A stretch of 64,000 bases of DNA from an uncultured Bacteroidales bacterium (GCA_937877455.1 CALFIU010000176.1:1-64000), one strand, 5' to 3'. Positions 33,018 to 42,236 are shown, counted from the stretch's first letter. The notes: generated by a model not told the origin, from the letters alone. Made by a program: numbers and translations.

Positions 33018-33482
33018 ATGGATAAATTTTTTATGGTCGAAGCAATAAACATTGCCCAAAAAAGCATTGAAAATGGAGGCGGGCCTTTTGGAGCTGTAAT
33101 TGTTAAAGACGGTAAAATAATAGGATCGGCATCCAACTCCGTAACCAAAAACAACGATCCAACAGCCCACGCTGAAGTTAATGCCATAAGGCAAACATGC
33201 CAAAAACTCGGAACTTTTATGCTCGACGGGTGCGAAATATACACATCATGCGAACCATGTCCTATGTGCCTTGGTGCGATATATTGGGCTCATATATCAA
33301 AAATTTATTACGCTGCTGGACGAAAAGACGCTGCCTCAGGCGGTTTTGACGATGATTTTATTTACAAAGAAATCAACATAGACCCTGCTACAAGAAGCAT
33401 ACCTTCTATTCTCCTTATGGAAAAAGAGGGTGCACAAGTGTTTAACATTTGGAACAATAAAATCGACAAAATTGAATATTAA
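33018..33482 (+). CDS. guaD: guanine deaminase
   Basis: A 154-residue zinc-dependent cytidine-deaminase-fold enzyme. The proton-shuttle motif HAEVNAIRQ and the zinc cysteines in SCEPCPMCLGAIYWA are complete. The C-terminal part with GFDDDFIYKEI closely matches Bacillus GuaD, which turns guanine into xanthine. tRNA adenosine deaminase is a less good fit for the C-terminus. It is divergently transcribed from tatD. Confidence 0.88.
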   Translation: MDKFFMVEAINIAQKSIENGGGPFGAVIVKDGKIIGSASNSVTKNNDPTAHAEVNAIRQTCQKLGTFMLDGCEIYTSCEPCPMCLGAIYWAHISKIYYAAGRKDAASGGFDDDFIYKEINIDPATRSIPSILLMEKEGAQVFNIWNNKIDKIEY

Positions 33483-33500
33483 CCAAATTAGTTAACATAA

Positions 33501-33550
33501 AAATTCCCCACATAGCATTGTTATAAAAAAACTTGCAATGTGGAGAATTT
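33501..33550. terminator. bidirectional terminator between guaD and the SGNH hydrolase gene
   Basis: AAATTCCCCACAT (33501-33513) pairs with ATGTGGAGAATTT (33538-33550) apart from one mismatch. It separates two converging genes. Confidence 0.75.
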
Positions 33551-33562
33551 TAATGTAGTTTA

Positions 33563-34249
33563 TTAATCTTTTTTTATAAAATCAAGTATCTGATTTGCAA
33601 TTGATTTCATTCCGCTAATAGTTGGATGTCCCCAATGTTTGTCGATATTTTTCAACTGAATGTATTTTATACCATAGTGTTTACAAATAGTTTGTGTTGA
33701 TTCTACAATATCCTGACGCAATTCACTATTAATAACAAAATAAATTTTAACGTTAGGGTATCTACCTTGCGCCTCGTCTAAAAGTCTTGCAAGTGCTGGA
33801 CGATAAAAAAACATATCGCCACGAGTAAAATTTTCGTATTGATAATTACCAACCTTAGCATCCGCCCAACTATCGTTGGTACCTCCAAAAATTATAATAA
33901 TATCAGGGCTACCAAGGCGGGGCAAACGGGTTATAAACGAGCGTGGTGAATAATCCTCGTCGTTATACCCTGTATAAGAAATTGTTGCACCGCTATAAGA
34001 ATCATTTTTTTCTAACAAAAAACCACCATTTGTTAACATCTGCCACCACCAAGTATGCCTTACATTACATACATCAGTACGATTAGTGTCAAGTTTTTGA
34101 AAATACCACGGTTCATTGCCTTGTGGAATATAATTTTCAAACGTTGAATATGAATCGCCAAGGATTGATACACGTAGTTTGTTTTGTGCATTTAGATTTG
34201 TAATAGTTAAGAAAACTATAAAAATAGCTAAAATAATTTTGTTTTTCAT
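33563..34249 (-). CDS. secreted SGNH/GDSL-family hydrolase
   Basis: A 228-residue esterase-like enzyme with signal peptide (MKNKIILAIFIVFLTITNLN, AQ). The nucleophile Ser stands in SILGDSYS near residue 33; block III GGTNDSW near residue 123 provides Gly/Asn of the oxyanion hole; the catalytic His is likely in KHWGHPTISG near residue 208. Substrates of such enzymes range from acetylated polysaccharides to lipids; nothing here decides. It lies 6 bases after the ABC ATPase gene, in the same operon. Confidence 0.85.
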   Translation of the reverse strand: MKNKIILAIFIVFLTITNLNAQNKLRVSILGDSYSTFENYIPQGNEPWYFQKLDTNRTDVCNVRHTWWWQMLTNGGFLLEKNDSYSGATISYTGYNDEDYSPRSFITRLPRLGSPDIIIIFGGTNDSWADAKVGNYQYENFTRGDMFFYRPALARLLDEAQGRYPNVKIYFVINSELRQDIVESTQTICKHYGIKYIQLKNIDKHWGHPTISGMKSIANQILDFIKKD

Positions 34250-34255
34250 TTTTAT

Positions 34256-35689
34256 TTAAAGTTTAAGTTTATTAGTCATACAATTGGGTATTTCATCGGT
34301 ATTGTGGGTAACAAAAACAAGCGTTTTCTGCGGTTGGGCGCAAAAACGCGTTATTACACCAGCAGCCAAACTACGATTTTGATCGTCAAGCCCATGTAAA
34401 GGCTCATCGAGAATAAGCAAATCGGGATTTTTTATCATCGTTCGTGCCAATAACACCAATCGCTGCATACCATCAGAAATTTTTAAAAACGATTTTTGTG
34501 CAAGATGTTCTATATTGAAAAGTGCGAGCATTTTACGAGCCTTTTCCAATTGTTGCTCACTACACTTTCTAAAAAGCCCTTGTGTATCGTATAAACCTGA
34601 TGCTACTATTTTTTCGCAAGTTTGATTTTCACGAAAAAACAGATGCATTTCTGGCGAAATATATCCAATACGTTTTTTTATATCCCAAATGCTTTCGCCA
34701 GAACCACGCGGAATATCAAAAAGCGTAATATCCATAGCATAAGCTCTTGGATTATCGGCAGTTATAAGGCTAAGTAAAGTTGATTTGCCACTGCCATTTG
34801 CTCCTTGCAATACCCATTTTTCGCCACGGCGTATTGTCCAATTGAAATTTTCAAACAATGTGCGATTAGGGTATTTTATGGTTATATTTTTTAACACGGC
34901 TACATTTTCAAACTCTCTAAGATTCTGATGCTCTGGTTCAAGAAAATCTATATTTATAGGTTGACAATCTGTTGTATTTAAAATATTTTCTTTACCAACA
35001 AAACATTCTTTATCGTATTTTCCTACTACACAATAATCATTAACAAAAACAACAGATTTTGATACACTTGGTATTTCAGATACCGATGGCACAACAAAAA
35101 TCATATTTTGAAAATGTGCAATCTCTTTAAAAAGCAAATCAAGTTCGGCTCGCATTTGAGCGTCTAAACCAATAAATGGATTGTCAAAAATTATAAGATT
35201 AGGCTTTTTTATTAAAATAGTTGCAATAAGAAACCGTCTCAACTCACCAGATGATAGCATTATAAGATGCTTGTCAAATAGATTTTCGAGTCTTAACTTG
35301 CTTATCCATTTTTTTTTAGTTTCTTGTTCGCCCTCCATATCGTCTAAAATATGTTTTACAGTTGGCGACAAATCGTTTTCGCTGGCAGAAAAACGCTGCG
35401 AATAATACATTGAATTGTAATCGGCAAGCAGATAAGCCGACTCAAAACTGGCTCTAACCACTGCATTTTTTTTATAACTTACACCTTTTGGTAGAAACGA
35501 AAAACTAATACTTCCTTGCCTTAAAGCAACTCTACTTGAAAAAATTTCTGCCAAAAGAGTTTTTCCTGCATTATTTAAACCTACAATTGATGGATTTTCA
35601 CCTTTATTAATAGTAAGATTTATGGCATTATTCCATTCCAACCCATAAACCGATGGTATTCCATCAACAATTTCTATCAATTTTTCCAT
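34256..35689 (-). CDS. twin-domain ABC ATPase (ModF-like)
   Basis: A 477-residue soluble protein with two ABC ATPase domains and no membrane segment. The C-terminal half is complete: Walker A QGANGSGKSTLL near residue 295, Walker B LLILDEPLHGLDD near residue 425 and a deviant signature ISDGMQR. The N-terminal half has Walker A GLNNAGKT, signature LSSGELRR and a Walker B ending FDNP instead of DEP, so it may bind ATP without hydrolysing it. ModF/PhrA-like proteins have this arrangement, but their role is poorly known. It lies between the YihY and SGNH genes with 4 and 6 base gaps. Confidence 0.82.
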   Translation of the reverse strand: MEKLIEIVDGIPSVYGLEWNNAINLTINKGENPSIVGLNNAGKTLLAEIFSSRVALRQGSISFSFLPKGVSYKKNAVVRASFESAYLLADYNSMYYSQRFSASENDLSPTVKHILDDMEGEQETKKKWISKLRLENLFDKHLIMLSSGELRRFLIATILIKKPNLIIFDNPFIGLDAQMRAELDLLFKEIAHFQNMIFVVPSVSEIPSVSKSVVFVNDYCVVGKYDKECFVGKENILNTTDCQPINIDFLEPEHQNLREFENVAVLKNITIKYPNRTLFENFNWTIRRGEKWVLQGANGSGKSTLLSLITADNPRAYAMDITLFDIPRGSGESIWDIKKRIGYISPEMHLFFRENQTCEKIVASGLYDTQGLFRKCSEQQLEKARKMLALFNIEHLAQKSFLKISDGMQRLVLLARTMIKNPDLLILDEPLHGLDDQNRSLAAGVITRFCAQPQKTLVFVTHNTDEIPNCMTNKLKL

Positions 35690-35693
35690 TAAA

Positions 35694-37082
35694 CTACAAA
35701 TCTTTTAAAAGCATGTTACCAAAATTATCTGTTCCATGTTTTTCTATTTCGTCCCATTCTTTAACCACGCGCTGAAGTTCTTTTGATTTTGGAATCTTAA
35801 AATTTTCTATGCGCTCAAAATCATTTATTTTAAAAAATTCCTTTATCTTAAAAGCAATATTGTTGGCATAAGGATTTTGATTAACAGGTACAAAATTTTC
35901 TATTCTGCTACACACAACATTGGCAGTTATTTGGTTTATATCCATCGCAGGAATAAAAAAACGAGTTTCACTTTCACCTTCTTTAAGTTCTGCAAGCAGC
36001 CCAACGTCGCAAAGTCGCGCACAAATACGGTTGAACATCTTAGTAGAAATCTCCAATTTGTCGGCCCAAGCACGGTCGTCGAGTTTTTTTTCTGCTGCAA
36101 ATTCCTTGGTTATATGCATCATAACAAGCATAGAAAGTAATTTTTCGGTTTTATGGCTTATCTGCTCATTGTCCATACTATATTTGTTGACATTTTGAAT
36201 AGAATAACAAATCTCGCACCCAACAAGTACAATAGTCCAAGCTATCTGCATCCATGTTAAAAACAGAGGAAGCGCGGCAAAACTTCCGTATATTGCACCC
36301 GCTTTGCTTGCTCCAACCTGCAATGAAAAATAACCCCACTGAACAAGTTCAAACACTGTACCTGTTATTACTCCCGACACCAGTGCTGGAAAAAAATTTA
36401 CTTTTGTATTTGGCATTATTAAATATACAAGCGTAAAAACAATCCACAACACAAAAAAAGGAATGAGTTTAATTACCAATTTTAAAATAGGCGTTAAATA
36501 ACCCGTGAGAACATTTTGTAACATAGTGGTTATAAACACATTTGCACTTATAGAAATAAGCAACAAAATTGGAGCAAAAATCATAATAGAAACGTAATCG
36601 GTAACTTTGCGCAACATAGACCTCGAATCCTTGATATGCCACATAAAATTAAAGGCTTCCTCTATATTATTGAGCAGTTTAAAAACCGAATACAACAACA
36701 TTATAATACCAATACCTGCGATAAGACCTCCCTTAGCATTTTCTAACATTCCCGTAGAAAACTGCATAAGATAATCGGCAACTTCTTTCTGATTCGACAA
36801 ACTGCTACGAATAAATTCAGAAAGTCGCTCATCAAGACCAAAACCCTTTGCTATTGCAAAACCAAGTGCCAAAACTGGAACTATAGACAACAATGTATAA
36901 AAAGTAAGAGCAGATGCCCGCACCGCCAAACCATCTTTTATAAAACCACGAACTGCGATATAAACAATTTTCAAGATATGGATAACACCCGTGGTTTCAG
37001 AAAACCACATGTCTTTAAAGATAAGTTTTACAATCCGCTCTACAATACTCTTAATCCTTTCTTTTGTTAATTTTTTTGCCAT
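35694..37082 (-). CDS. YihY/BrkB-family inner-membrane protein
   Basis: A 462-residue membrane protein. Six or so helices span about residues 55-290, with the family motif ALTFYTLLSIVPVLALGFA near residue 62. After the membrane part a winged-helix-like region (about 310-390) and an acidic C-terminus follow; the C-terminal extension is typical of Bacteroidota members. Once annotated as ribonuclease BN, the family function is unknown. It is the first gene of a three-gene operon. Confidence 0.88.
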   Translation of the reverse strand: MAKKLTKERIKSIVERIVKLIFKDMWFSETTGVIHILKIVYIAVRGFIKDGLAVRASALTFYTLLSIVPVLALGFAIAKGFGLDERLSEFIRSSLSNQKEVADYLMQFSTGMLENAKGGLIAGIGIIMLLYSVFKLLNNIEEAFNFMWHIKDSRSMLRKVTDYVSIMIFAPILLLISISANVFITTMLQNVLTGYLTPILKLVIKLIPFFVLWIVFTLVYLIMPNTKVNFFPALVSGVITGTVFELVQWGYFSLQVGASKAGAIYGSFAALPLFLTWMQIAWTIVLVGCEICYSIQNVNKYSMDNEQISHKTEKLLSMLVMMHITKEFAAEKKLDDRAWADKLEISTKMFNRICARLCDVGLLAELKEGESETRFFIPAMDINQITANVVCSRIENFVPVNQNPYANNIAFKIKEFFKINDFERIENFKIPKSKELQRVVKEWDEIEKHGTDNFGNMLLKDL

Positions 37083-37100
37083 GTTTTTTTTATATTAATG

Positions 37101-37108
37101 CAAACATA
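37101..37108 (-). promoter_or_regulatory. -7 element for the YihY operon
   Basis: Minus-strand TATGTTTG matches TAnnTTTG, 19 bases before the ATG at 37082. No -33 was found. Confidence 0.4.
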
Positions 37109-37142
37109 TTTTTTTTTTAACATTAAAACTTAAAAAAACCAA

Positions 37143-37150
37143 TAATTTTG
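37143..37150 (+). promoter_or_regulatory. -7 element for the DEAD-box helicase gene
   Basis: TAATTTTG matches TAnnTTTG. It implies a leader of about 115 bases before the ATG at 37274, with hairpin-forming sequences (see the finding on 37151-37273). No -33 TTTG stands at the usual distance. Confidence 0.45.
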
Positions 37151-37273
37151 TTGCTTAAAAAACAACGCGGAACACACCCCAAAATTGAGGACGGCGCAAA
37201 AATAGTTTTTTTTTGCAAAAAATGCAATTATATGGCAGTTGGGGAATGTTTCGTAAAATATAAGGCTAATAAA

Positions 37274-39034
37274 ATGACTTTTGAAGAAACAGACCTCAAA
37301 CGGCAAATAAAGCAAGCCGTTGAAACAATGGGATTTACAAATCTAACACCCATTCAAGAACAAACAATTCCGTTTATACTTAACAATCCAGGAGATCTCA
37401 TTGCCCTTGCCCAAACGGGAACAGGAAAAACAGCAGCATTCGGACTGCCAGTTCTCCAATTTATAAATGGCAACAACAAAGATACCCAAGCCCTCGTTCT
37501 ATGCCCAACTCGCGAACTTTGTCTACAAATTACTGGCGATTTACAAAATTTTTCTAAATTAATGTCTGAAATTTCAATAGTGCCAGTATATGGAGGTGCA
37601 AGCATTGAACCGCAGATAAAACAATTGAAAAAGAAAGCTCAAATAGTTGTGGCAACGCCAGGACGTGCAATAGACCTAATGGAACGCAAAGTATTAAAAC
37701 TTAACAACATAAATTGGCTTGTTCTTGACGAAGCCGATGAAATGTTGTCGATGGGTTTTAAAGACGACCTTGATACTATTTTTGCACAAACACCAGAAGA
37801 AAAACGAACTTTGCTATTTTCGGCAACAATGCCTGCCGACATAGAACGCATGGCACAAAACTACATGCGCGACTACAAAGAAATTGCCGTAGCACAAAAA
37901 AATATTGCAGCAGAAAACGTTGAACATCAATATTTTATGGTAAAAGCAAAAGACCGTTACGAAGCTCTCAAACGCATTGCCGATGTTAATCCAGACATTT
38001 ACGCAATTGTTTTTTGCCGAACAAGAATGGAATGTAAAGAAGTGGCAGACAAACTAATGAGTGATGGATACAATGCTGACGCACTACACGGCGACCTCTC
38101 GCAAGCTCAACGCGACAATGTTATGCAACGTTTTAGATCAAAACACCTTCAAATACTTGTTGCCACAGACGTTGCAGCGCGCGGACTTGATGTAAACGAC
38201 CTAAGCCATGTAATTAACTATAACCTTCCAGACGACCCCGAAGTGTACATACACCGTAGTGGACGTACAGGAAGAGCTGGGAAATCAGGCATTTCAATAT
38301 CAATATTACACCTACGCGAAAAAGGCAAAATGAAAGATATTGAGCGACTTTGTAAAAAACGCTTTGTACAAAAAACAGTTCCAAACGGTAGAGAAATATG
38401 CGAAATTCAACTGCTCAACCTCATCGACAAAATGCGTAGCGTAGAAATTGACCAATCGCAAATAGAAAGTTTCAACAAACAAATAGCAGAAAAACTCGGC
38501 GACATGAGCAGAGACGAAATAATAAAAAAATTCCTTTCGTTAGAGTTTAACCGATTTCTCGACTATTACCGCAACGCTAAAGACATCAACATAGACGAAA
38601 AAGAAAAACCCTCGCGCGAAAGCAAAGAAGGAGGACATCGCCACGGTAAAACAAAATGTACAAGATTATTTATCAACCTTGGTAGCCGTGACAATATTGC
38701 TCCAAAAAAATTAATGGGATTTATTAATCGAATTGTTGACAACCGCGATGTTTACATTGGTGCAATAGACATTATGCGCAACTTCTCGTTCTTTGAGGTT
38801 GACGAACCACACGCCAAAGAAGTTGTAGATGCCATGAACGACTCCCTATTTGACGGTCAAATTGTATCGGTGGAAATAGCCTCTCAACCATCAAAAGAAG
38901 AAAAACCACACAACAAAGATGGGCGTAGAAACAAAAAAGAAAAAGATTTTCCAAAACGCGGATTTAGCAAACGCGATTTCGGCAAGCAGGATTTCTTCAA
39001 AAAAGAAAAAAAACAACGCAAAAAAAGTTGGTAA
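37274..39034 (+). CDS. DEAD-box RNA helicase with DbpA-type C-terminal domain
   Basis: A 586-residue ATP-dependent RNA helicase. Motifs in order: Q motif LTPIQEQTIP, motif I AQTGTGKT, Ia PTRELCLQ, II DEAD (VLDEADEML), III SAT, then HRSGRTGRAG (VI). Residues about 450-530 are the DbpA RNA-binding domain (TRLFINLGSRDN...) and the last 60 residues a Lys/Arg-rich tail. Such enzymes act in ribosome assembly or RNA decay, often in the cold. The start at 37274 gives the family N-terminus MTFEETDL; the earlier TTG at 37148 overlaps the -7 element and is unlikely. Confidence 0.92.
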   Translation: MTFEETDLKRQIKQAVETMGFTNLTPIQEQTIPFILNNPGDLIALAQTGTGKTAAFGLPVLQFINGNNKDTQALVLCPTRELCLQITGDLQNFSKLMSEISIVPVYGGASIEPQIKQLKKKAQIVVATPGRAIDLMERKVLKLNNINWLVLDEADEMLSMGFKDDLDTIFAQTPEEKRTLLFSATMPADIERMAQNYMRDYKEIAVAQKNIAAENVEHQYFMVKAKDRYEALKRIADVNPDIYAIVFCRTRMECKEVADKLMSDGYNADALHGDLSQAQRDNVMQRFRSKHLQILVATDVAARGLDVNDLSHVINYNLPDDPEVYIHRSGRTGRAGKSGISISILHLREKGKMKDIERLCKKRFVQKTVPNGREICEIQLLNLIDKMRSVEIDQSQIESFNKQIAEKLGDMSRDEIIKKFLSLEFNRFLDYYRNAKDINIDEKEKPSRESKEGGHRHGKTKCTRLFINLGSRDNIAPKKLMGFINRIVDNRDVYIGAIDIMRNFSFFEVDEPHAKEVVDAMNDSLFDGQIVSVEIASQPSKEEKPHNKDGRRNKKEKDFPKRGFSKRDFGKQDFFKKEKKQRKKSW

Positions 39035-39055
39035 TCAAAATTTTATACCGCAATA

Positions 39056-39877
39056 ATGACAACTGCAATAGGAGTTTTTGACAGCGGATTTGGCGGGCTA
39101 ACAATCCTAAAAAAATTTTGGGAACAAATGCCCGCCTACGATTACATATATCTCGGCGACAACGCTCGCGCGCCTTATGGTTCGCGATCGTATGAAACCG
39201 TTTACAACTACACTCTACAAGCCGTAAAAAAACTATTTTCTAAGGGATGTCCTCTTGTAGTGTTGGCGTGTAACACTGCATCAGCCAAAGCATTACGCAC
39301 AATACAACAAAAAGACCTTCCTTACTTAAACCCTCAAAACAGAGTATTAGGGATAATTCGCCCGACAGCAGAAGAAATTGCCAAATACACAAAAACAAAA
39401 AAAATTGGAATACTCGGCACAACTGGAACAATTAATTCCAACTCCTACCCATTAGAAATAAAAAAACTGCACCCAGAAATAGAAGTTTTTCAACAAGCAT
39501 GCCCCATGTGGGCAGCCATTGTTGAAAACGGCGACGCAGATTTTGATGGCACCGACGCATTTATAAAACGCGACATAGAAAAATTGCTTGCTCAAAACCA
39601 TCAAATAGACACTATTGTTATGGGATGCACTCATTATCCATTGCTCGAAAAAAAAATAAAAAAGTATCTACCCAAAGAAATAACTCTTGTTAACCAAAAC
39701 TCAATAGTGGCTCAAAGCCTTAACGACTATCTCATACGCCACAATGAAATAGACTCTATACTCACAAAAAACGGGACAACCATATTTTACACATCAGAAA
39801 ACCCCGAAACATTCAACAAAACCGCACAAATATTCCTCAATAGACCCATAAAAGCACAACAACTACCTATAAATTAA
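39056..39877 (+). CDS. murI: glutamate racemase
   Basis: A 273-residue enzyme that makes D-glutamate for peptidoglycan. The two catalytic cysteines are in VLACNTASAKAL near residue 72 and MGCTHYPLL near residue 193; the N-terminus GVFDSGFGGLT is diagnostic. It lies 21 bases after the helicase gene and probably shares its transcript. Confidence 0.95.
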   Translation: MTTAIGVFDSGFGGLTILKKFWEQMPAYDYIYLGDNARAPYGSRSYETVYNYTLQAVKKLFSKGCPLVVLACNTASAKALRTIQQKDLPYLNPQNRVLGIIRPTAEEIAKYTKTKKIGILGTTGTINSNSYPLEIKKLHPEIEVFQQACPMWAAIVENGDADFDGTDAFIKRDIEKLLAQNHQIDTIVMGCTHYPLLEKKIKKYLPKEITLVNQNSIVAQSLNDYLIRHNEIDSILTKNGTTIFYTSENPETFNKTAQIFLNRPIKAQQLPIN

Positions 39878-39940
39878 AAAAAACATCTCCTAAAAGCAAC
39901 CAAACTATCTTTTAAAAAGTCTATCAAGAGATAAAAAGTT

Positions 39941-40498
39941 ATGAACGGGCAAGAAGATTTGATAAAGCAATGCATCAACGGCAACTTAGCCGCCCAAAAG
40001 CAATTGTACAACACGTATTCGGCCAAACTATATGGACTATGCCTTCGCTATAGCCAAGACCAAACAGAAGCCGAAGACGTATTGCAAGAGGCATTTTTAA
40101 AAATAATGCTCAACCTAAAAGAATACAACGGCACAGGTTCTTTTGAAGGCTGGATGAAACGCATTGCAATAAACACCGCCATAACAAATTATCACAAAAA
40201 CTTAAAACATCGTTTCCATTACGACATAGACGAAATGTACGATTTGCCAGCAGAAGACGTAAATTTCGATTCGGCAGATTTTACAAGAGACGAATTATTG
40301 TCGATAATAAACCACATGCCACAAGGCTACAAAATGGTTTTCAACCTCTATGCCGTGGAAGGATTTAAACATCGCGAAATTGCAGAAATGCTTGGTATTG
40401 ACATAAATACAAGCAAAACTCAATTTCTTAGAGCAAGAAAATATATAATAAAAGAGTTGGAAAATCTTAAAAAAAACGGAGGCAAAGAATATGAGTAG
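39941..40498 (+). CDS. ECF-type RNA polymerase sigma factor
   Basis: A 185-residue sigma-70-family factor of the extracytoplasmic type. Region 2 (about residues 20-90, with QTEAEDVLQEAFLKIM) binds the -10 element; region 4 (about 125-180) ends in a helix-turn-helix HREIAEMLGIDINTSKTQFLRARK. Its stop overlaps by 8 bases the start of the next gene, a membrane protein that is probably its anti-sigma factor. It could be read from the murI transcript 63 bases upstream; no separate promoter was recognised. Confidence 0.92.
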   Translation: MNGQEDLIKQCINGNLAAQKQLYNTYSAKLYGLCLRYSQDQTEAEDVLQEAFLKIMLNLKEYNGTGSFEGWMKRIAINTAITNYHKNLKHRFHYDIDEMYDLPAEDVNFDSADFTRDELLSIINHMPQGYKMVFNLYAVEGFKHREIAEMLGIDINTSKTQFLRARKYIIKELENLKKNGGKEYE

Positions 40499-41573
40499 TC
40501 CCGAAGATTTGTTTAAAAATGCGTTTGACGATTTTTCTCCAAAACCACCAAACAGCGCATGGCAAGTTATAAGTAAAAAGTTACGATGGTATAACTTTTT
40601 AAAATTTAACCCAACAAGGTTTAATATTTATTATTTAGCCGCAATTATGGTTGGAGCTGGGTTTATTGTATCAAACGTAGCCACATCAAATAACCAGACC
40701 ATAGCAATAGACACACCTAAACAAAGCGTAGCAGAAGTAACACAAACCAAAAAAGTTCAACAAAACAACGATTTTAGTAGAGCCGAAGACTACAAAGCGT
40801 TTGCACATCAACAAAACGAAACCATTATTTCAACACAAAATAATGAACAAAAAAATGTTGACATAAACAACGAAAATATTGCAGAGAAAAAAAATACCGC
40901 ACAAACAATCTCTGCAATAGTAGTTTCTACAACCCCAAAAACTGATAACCAAGAACAAAACCAAGAAACAAAAAAAGAATCAAAAATAGACCAAACAACA
41001 CACCAAACGCAAAAAAAACAGAAAACAATAGTTCACTCAAAGGTTCAAACAGAATTTCCTGCCATTTTTAGCGGCGAAGGACTTGATGAATACGACAACG
41101 TAAGTTGGTTGTTTGGTGATGGCACTTTTGCAAGTGGCACAAAAACACGACACGCCTACAAAAAAGCTGGCAACTATCAAGTAAGCATGATTGTAAAAAA
41201 TAAAAATAACAGCGATACAATATCCAAAACAATAACAGTATGCGACCCCGAATATACGCTTTTGTTTCCAAATGCACTAAATGCCTCACCGTCTGGCTCT
41301 TGCAACGGAATATACAACTACAATAGCCGAAATGCAGAGGTATTTTATCCAAGAGGCGACTATAACAAAATAGACAAATATCAACTAACAATATACAACA
41401 GAAAAGGACAAGAAATTTTTAAAACCAACGACATAACAATTGGTTGGGACGGTTATTACAAAGGCGAAAAACAACCCAAAGGCGTATATGTTTACAACGC
41501 AATATACACATTTATTAATGGCGAAACATATACAAAAAACGGAAACATAACACTAATGTTTCGCGATAGATAA
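40491..41573 (+). CDS. anti-sigma-like membrane protein with PKD and gliding-type C-terminal domain
   Basis: A 360-residue protein. Residues 1-45 are cytoplasmic (MSSPEDLFKNAFDDFSPKPP), a membrane helix lies at about 48-68, then a Gln/Asn/Thr/Lys-rich linker to about 185. Residues about 188-255 form a PKD-like domain (WLFGDGTFASG...HAYKKAGNYQVSM) and about 270-360 a domain ending LTIYNRKGQEIFKTND...WDGYYKGEKQPKGVYVY, the pattern of gliding-motility-associated/T9SS type B C-terminal domains. There is no zinc HxxxCxxC motif. Position and overlap with the sigma factor make it the likely anti-sigma factor, with the periplasmic domains as sensor. Confidence 0.8.
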   Translation: MSSPEDLFKNAFDDFSPKPPNSAWQVISKKLRWYNFLKFNPTRFNIYYLAAIMVGAGFIVSNVATSNNQTIAIDTPKQSVAEVTQTKKVQQNNDFSRAEDYKAFAHQQNETIISTQNNEQKNVDINNENIAEKKNTAQTISAIVVSTTPKTDNQEQNQETKKESKIDQTTHQTQKKQKTIVHSKVQTEFPAIFSGEGLDEYDNVSWLFGDGTFASGTKTRHAYKKAGNYQVSMIVKNKNNSDTISKTITVCDPEYTLLFPNALNASPSGSCNGIYNYNSRNAEVFYPRGDYNKIDKYQLTIYNRKGQEIFKTNDITIGWDGYYKGEKQPKGVYVYNAIYTFINGETYTKNGNITLMFRDR

Positions 41574-41596
41574 AGAAAGAAAATATTGATATTTTT

Positions 41597-41645
41597 CAAT
41601 TCAGCACATTACGAATAATATCGCTAATGTGCTGAATTGTTTTTA
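41597..41645 (+). terminator. terminator after the sigma/anti-sigma pair
   Basis: CAATTCAGCACATTA (41597-41611) pairs perfectly with TAATGTGCTGAATTG (41625-41639), followed by TTTTT. Confidence 0.9.
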
Positions 41646-41675
41646 TAAATTAGATATAAAAAAAGAAATGCAATA

Positions 41676-41707
41676 TTGCAAAAAAACTAAAAAAAAGTTT
41701 ATATTTG
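41676..41707 (+). promoter_or_regulatory. promoter of the small secreted protein gene
   Basis: TTG (41676-41678), 21-base spacer, TATATTTG (41700-41707), 22 bases before the ATG at 41729. Confidence 0.55.
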
Positions 41708-41728
41708 CCCAATAAAAACTATAAAACC

Positions 41729-42163
41729 ATGAAAAAAATTTTAACAGTTTTATTTTCAATAGTTTGCATTGTAACAAATATTGATGCACAAACCATAACT
41801 GCTAATAGTATAGCTCAAAATTTGGTAAAACAAGGCGAAGAATTTGTTGTAACGGTAAACATATCAAAATGCGATTTGAGTTGTTTTGCACAATATTGCC
41901 AACAACTACCTGAGGGATTTACTGCGCAAGAAATCAATGGTGGCTCCGACAACGCTAATTTTTATTTTGAAAAAAATAAAGTTTTATTTCAATGGTACAA
42001 ACTACCTATAAACCGTGAAAATGTAGTTTTAAAATTTAGCGTAAAAGTGCAAGATACCTTGAAAACTGGGAAATACCAAATTCCCGGTTACTTCACCTAC
42101 CAAATAAACAACAAACTTGGATACGTAGAAACGCTTTCAGACATTGAAATAACAACAAAATAA
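41729..42163 (+). CDS. small secreted protein of unknown function
   Basis: A 144-residue protein with signal peptide MKKILTVLFSIVCIVTNIDA. The mature part reads as an Ig-like beta-sandwich: alternating hydrophobic strands (EEFVVTVNIS, VVLKFSVKVQD, GYFTYQINN) and a cohesin/BatD-like flavour, with two or three Cys near residue 53. It has its own promoter and shares a terminator with adk. I do not recognise a family. Confidence 0.65.
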   Translation: MKKILTVLFSIVCIVTNIDAQTITANSIAQNLVKQGEEFVVTVNISKCDLSCFAQYCQQLPEGFTAQEINGGSDNANFYFEKNKVLFQWYKLPINRENVVLKFSVKVQDTLKTGKYQIPGYFTYQINNKLGYVETLSDIEITTK

Positions 42164-42192
42164 ACGTCCACAAAAAATCACAAAAAACTAAA

Positions 42193-42225
42193 AAAGGCTG
42201 TCTAAAATTTTTTTAGACAACCTTT
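42193..42225. terminator. bidirectional terminator between the secreted protein gene and adk
   Basis: AAAGGCTGTCTAAAA (42193-42207) pairs with TTTTAGACAACCTTT (42211-42225) apart from one position. The genes converge here. Confidence 0.75.
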
Positions 42226-42236
42226 AAAATCGAATA

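Noticed and set aside
32975..33244. Upstream extension of the tatD frame
   Set aside because: The extra 90 codons run through the divergent promoter into the guaD gene on the opposite strand and do not resemble TatD.
37148..37273. Upstream extension of the helicase frame from a TTG start
   Set aside because: The TTG coincides with the -7 element TAATTTTG and the added residues are unlike DEAD-box N-termini.
39941..41573. Classical zinc-binding anti-sigma factor
   Set aside because: The HxxxCxxC motif of that class is absent; the partner assignment rests on overlap, topology and the short cytoplasmic segment.
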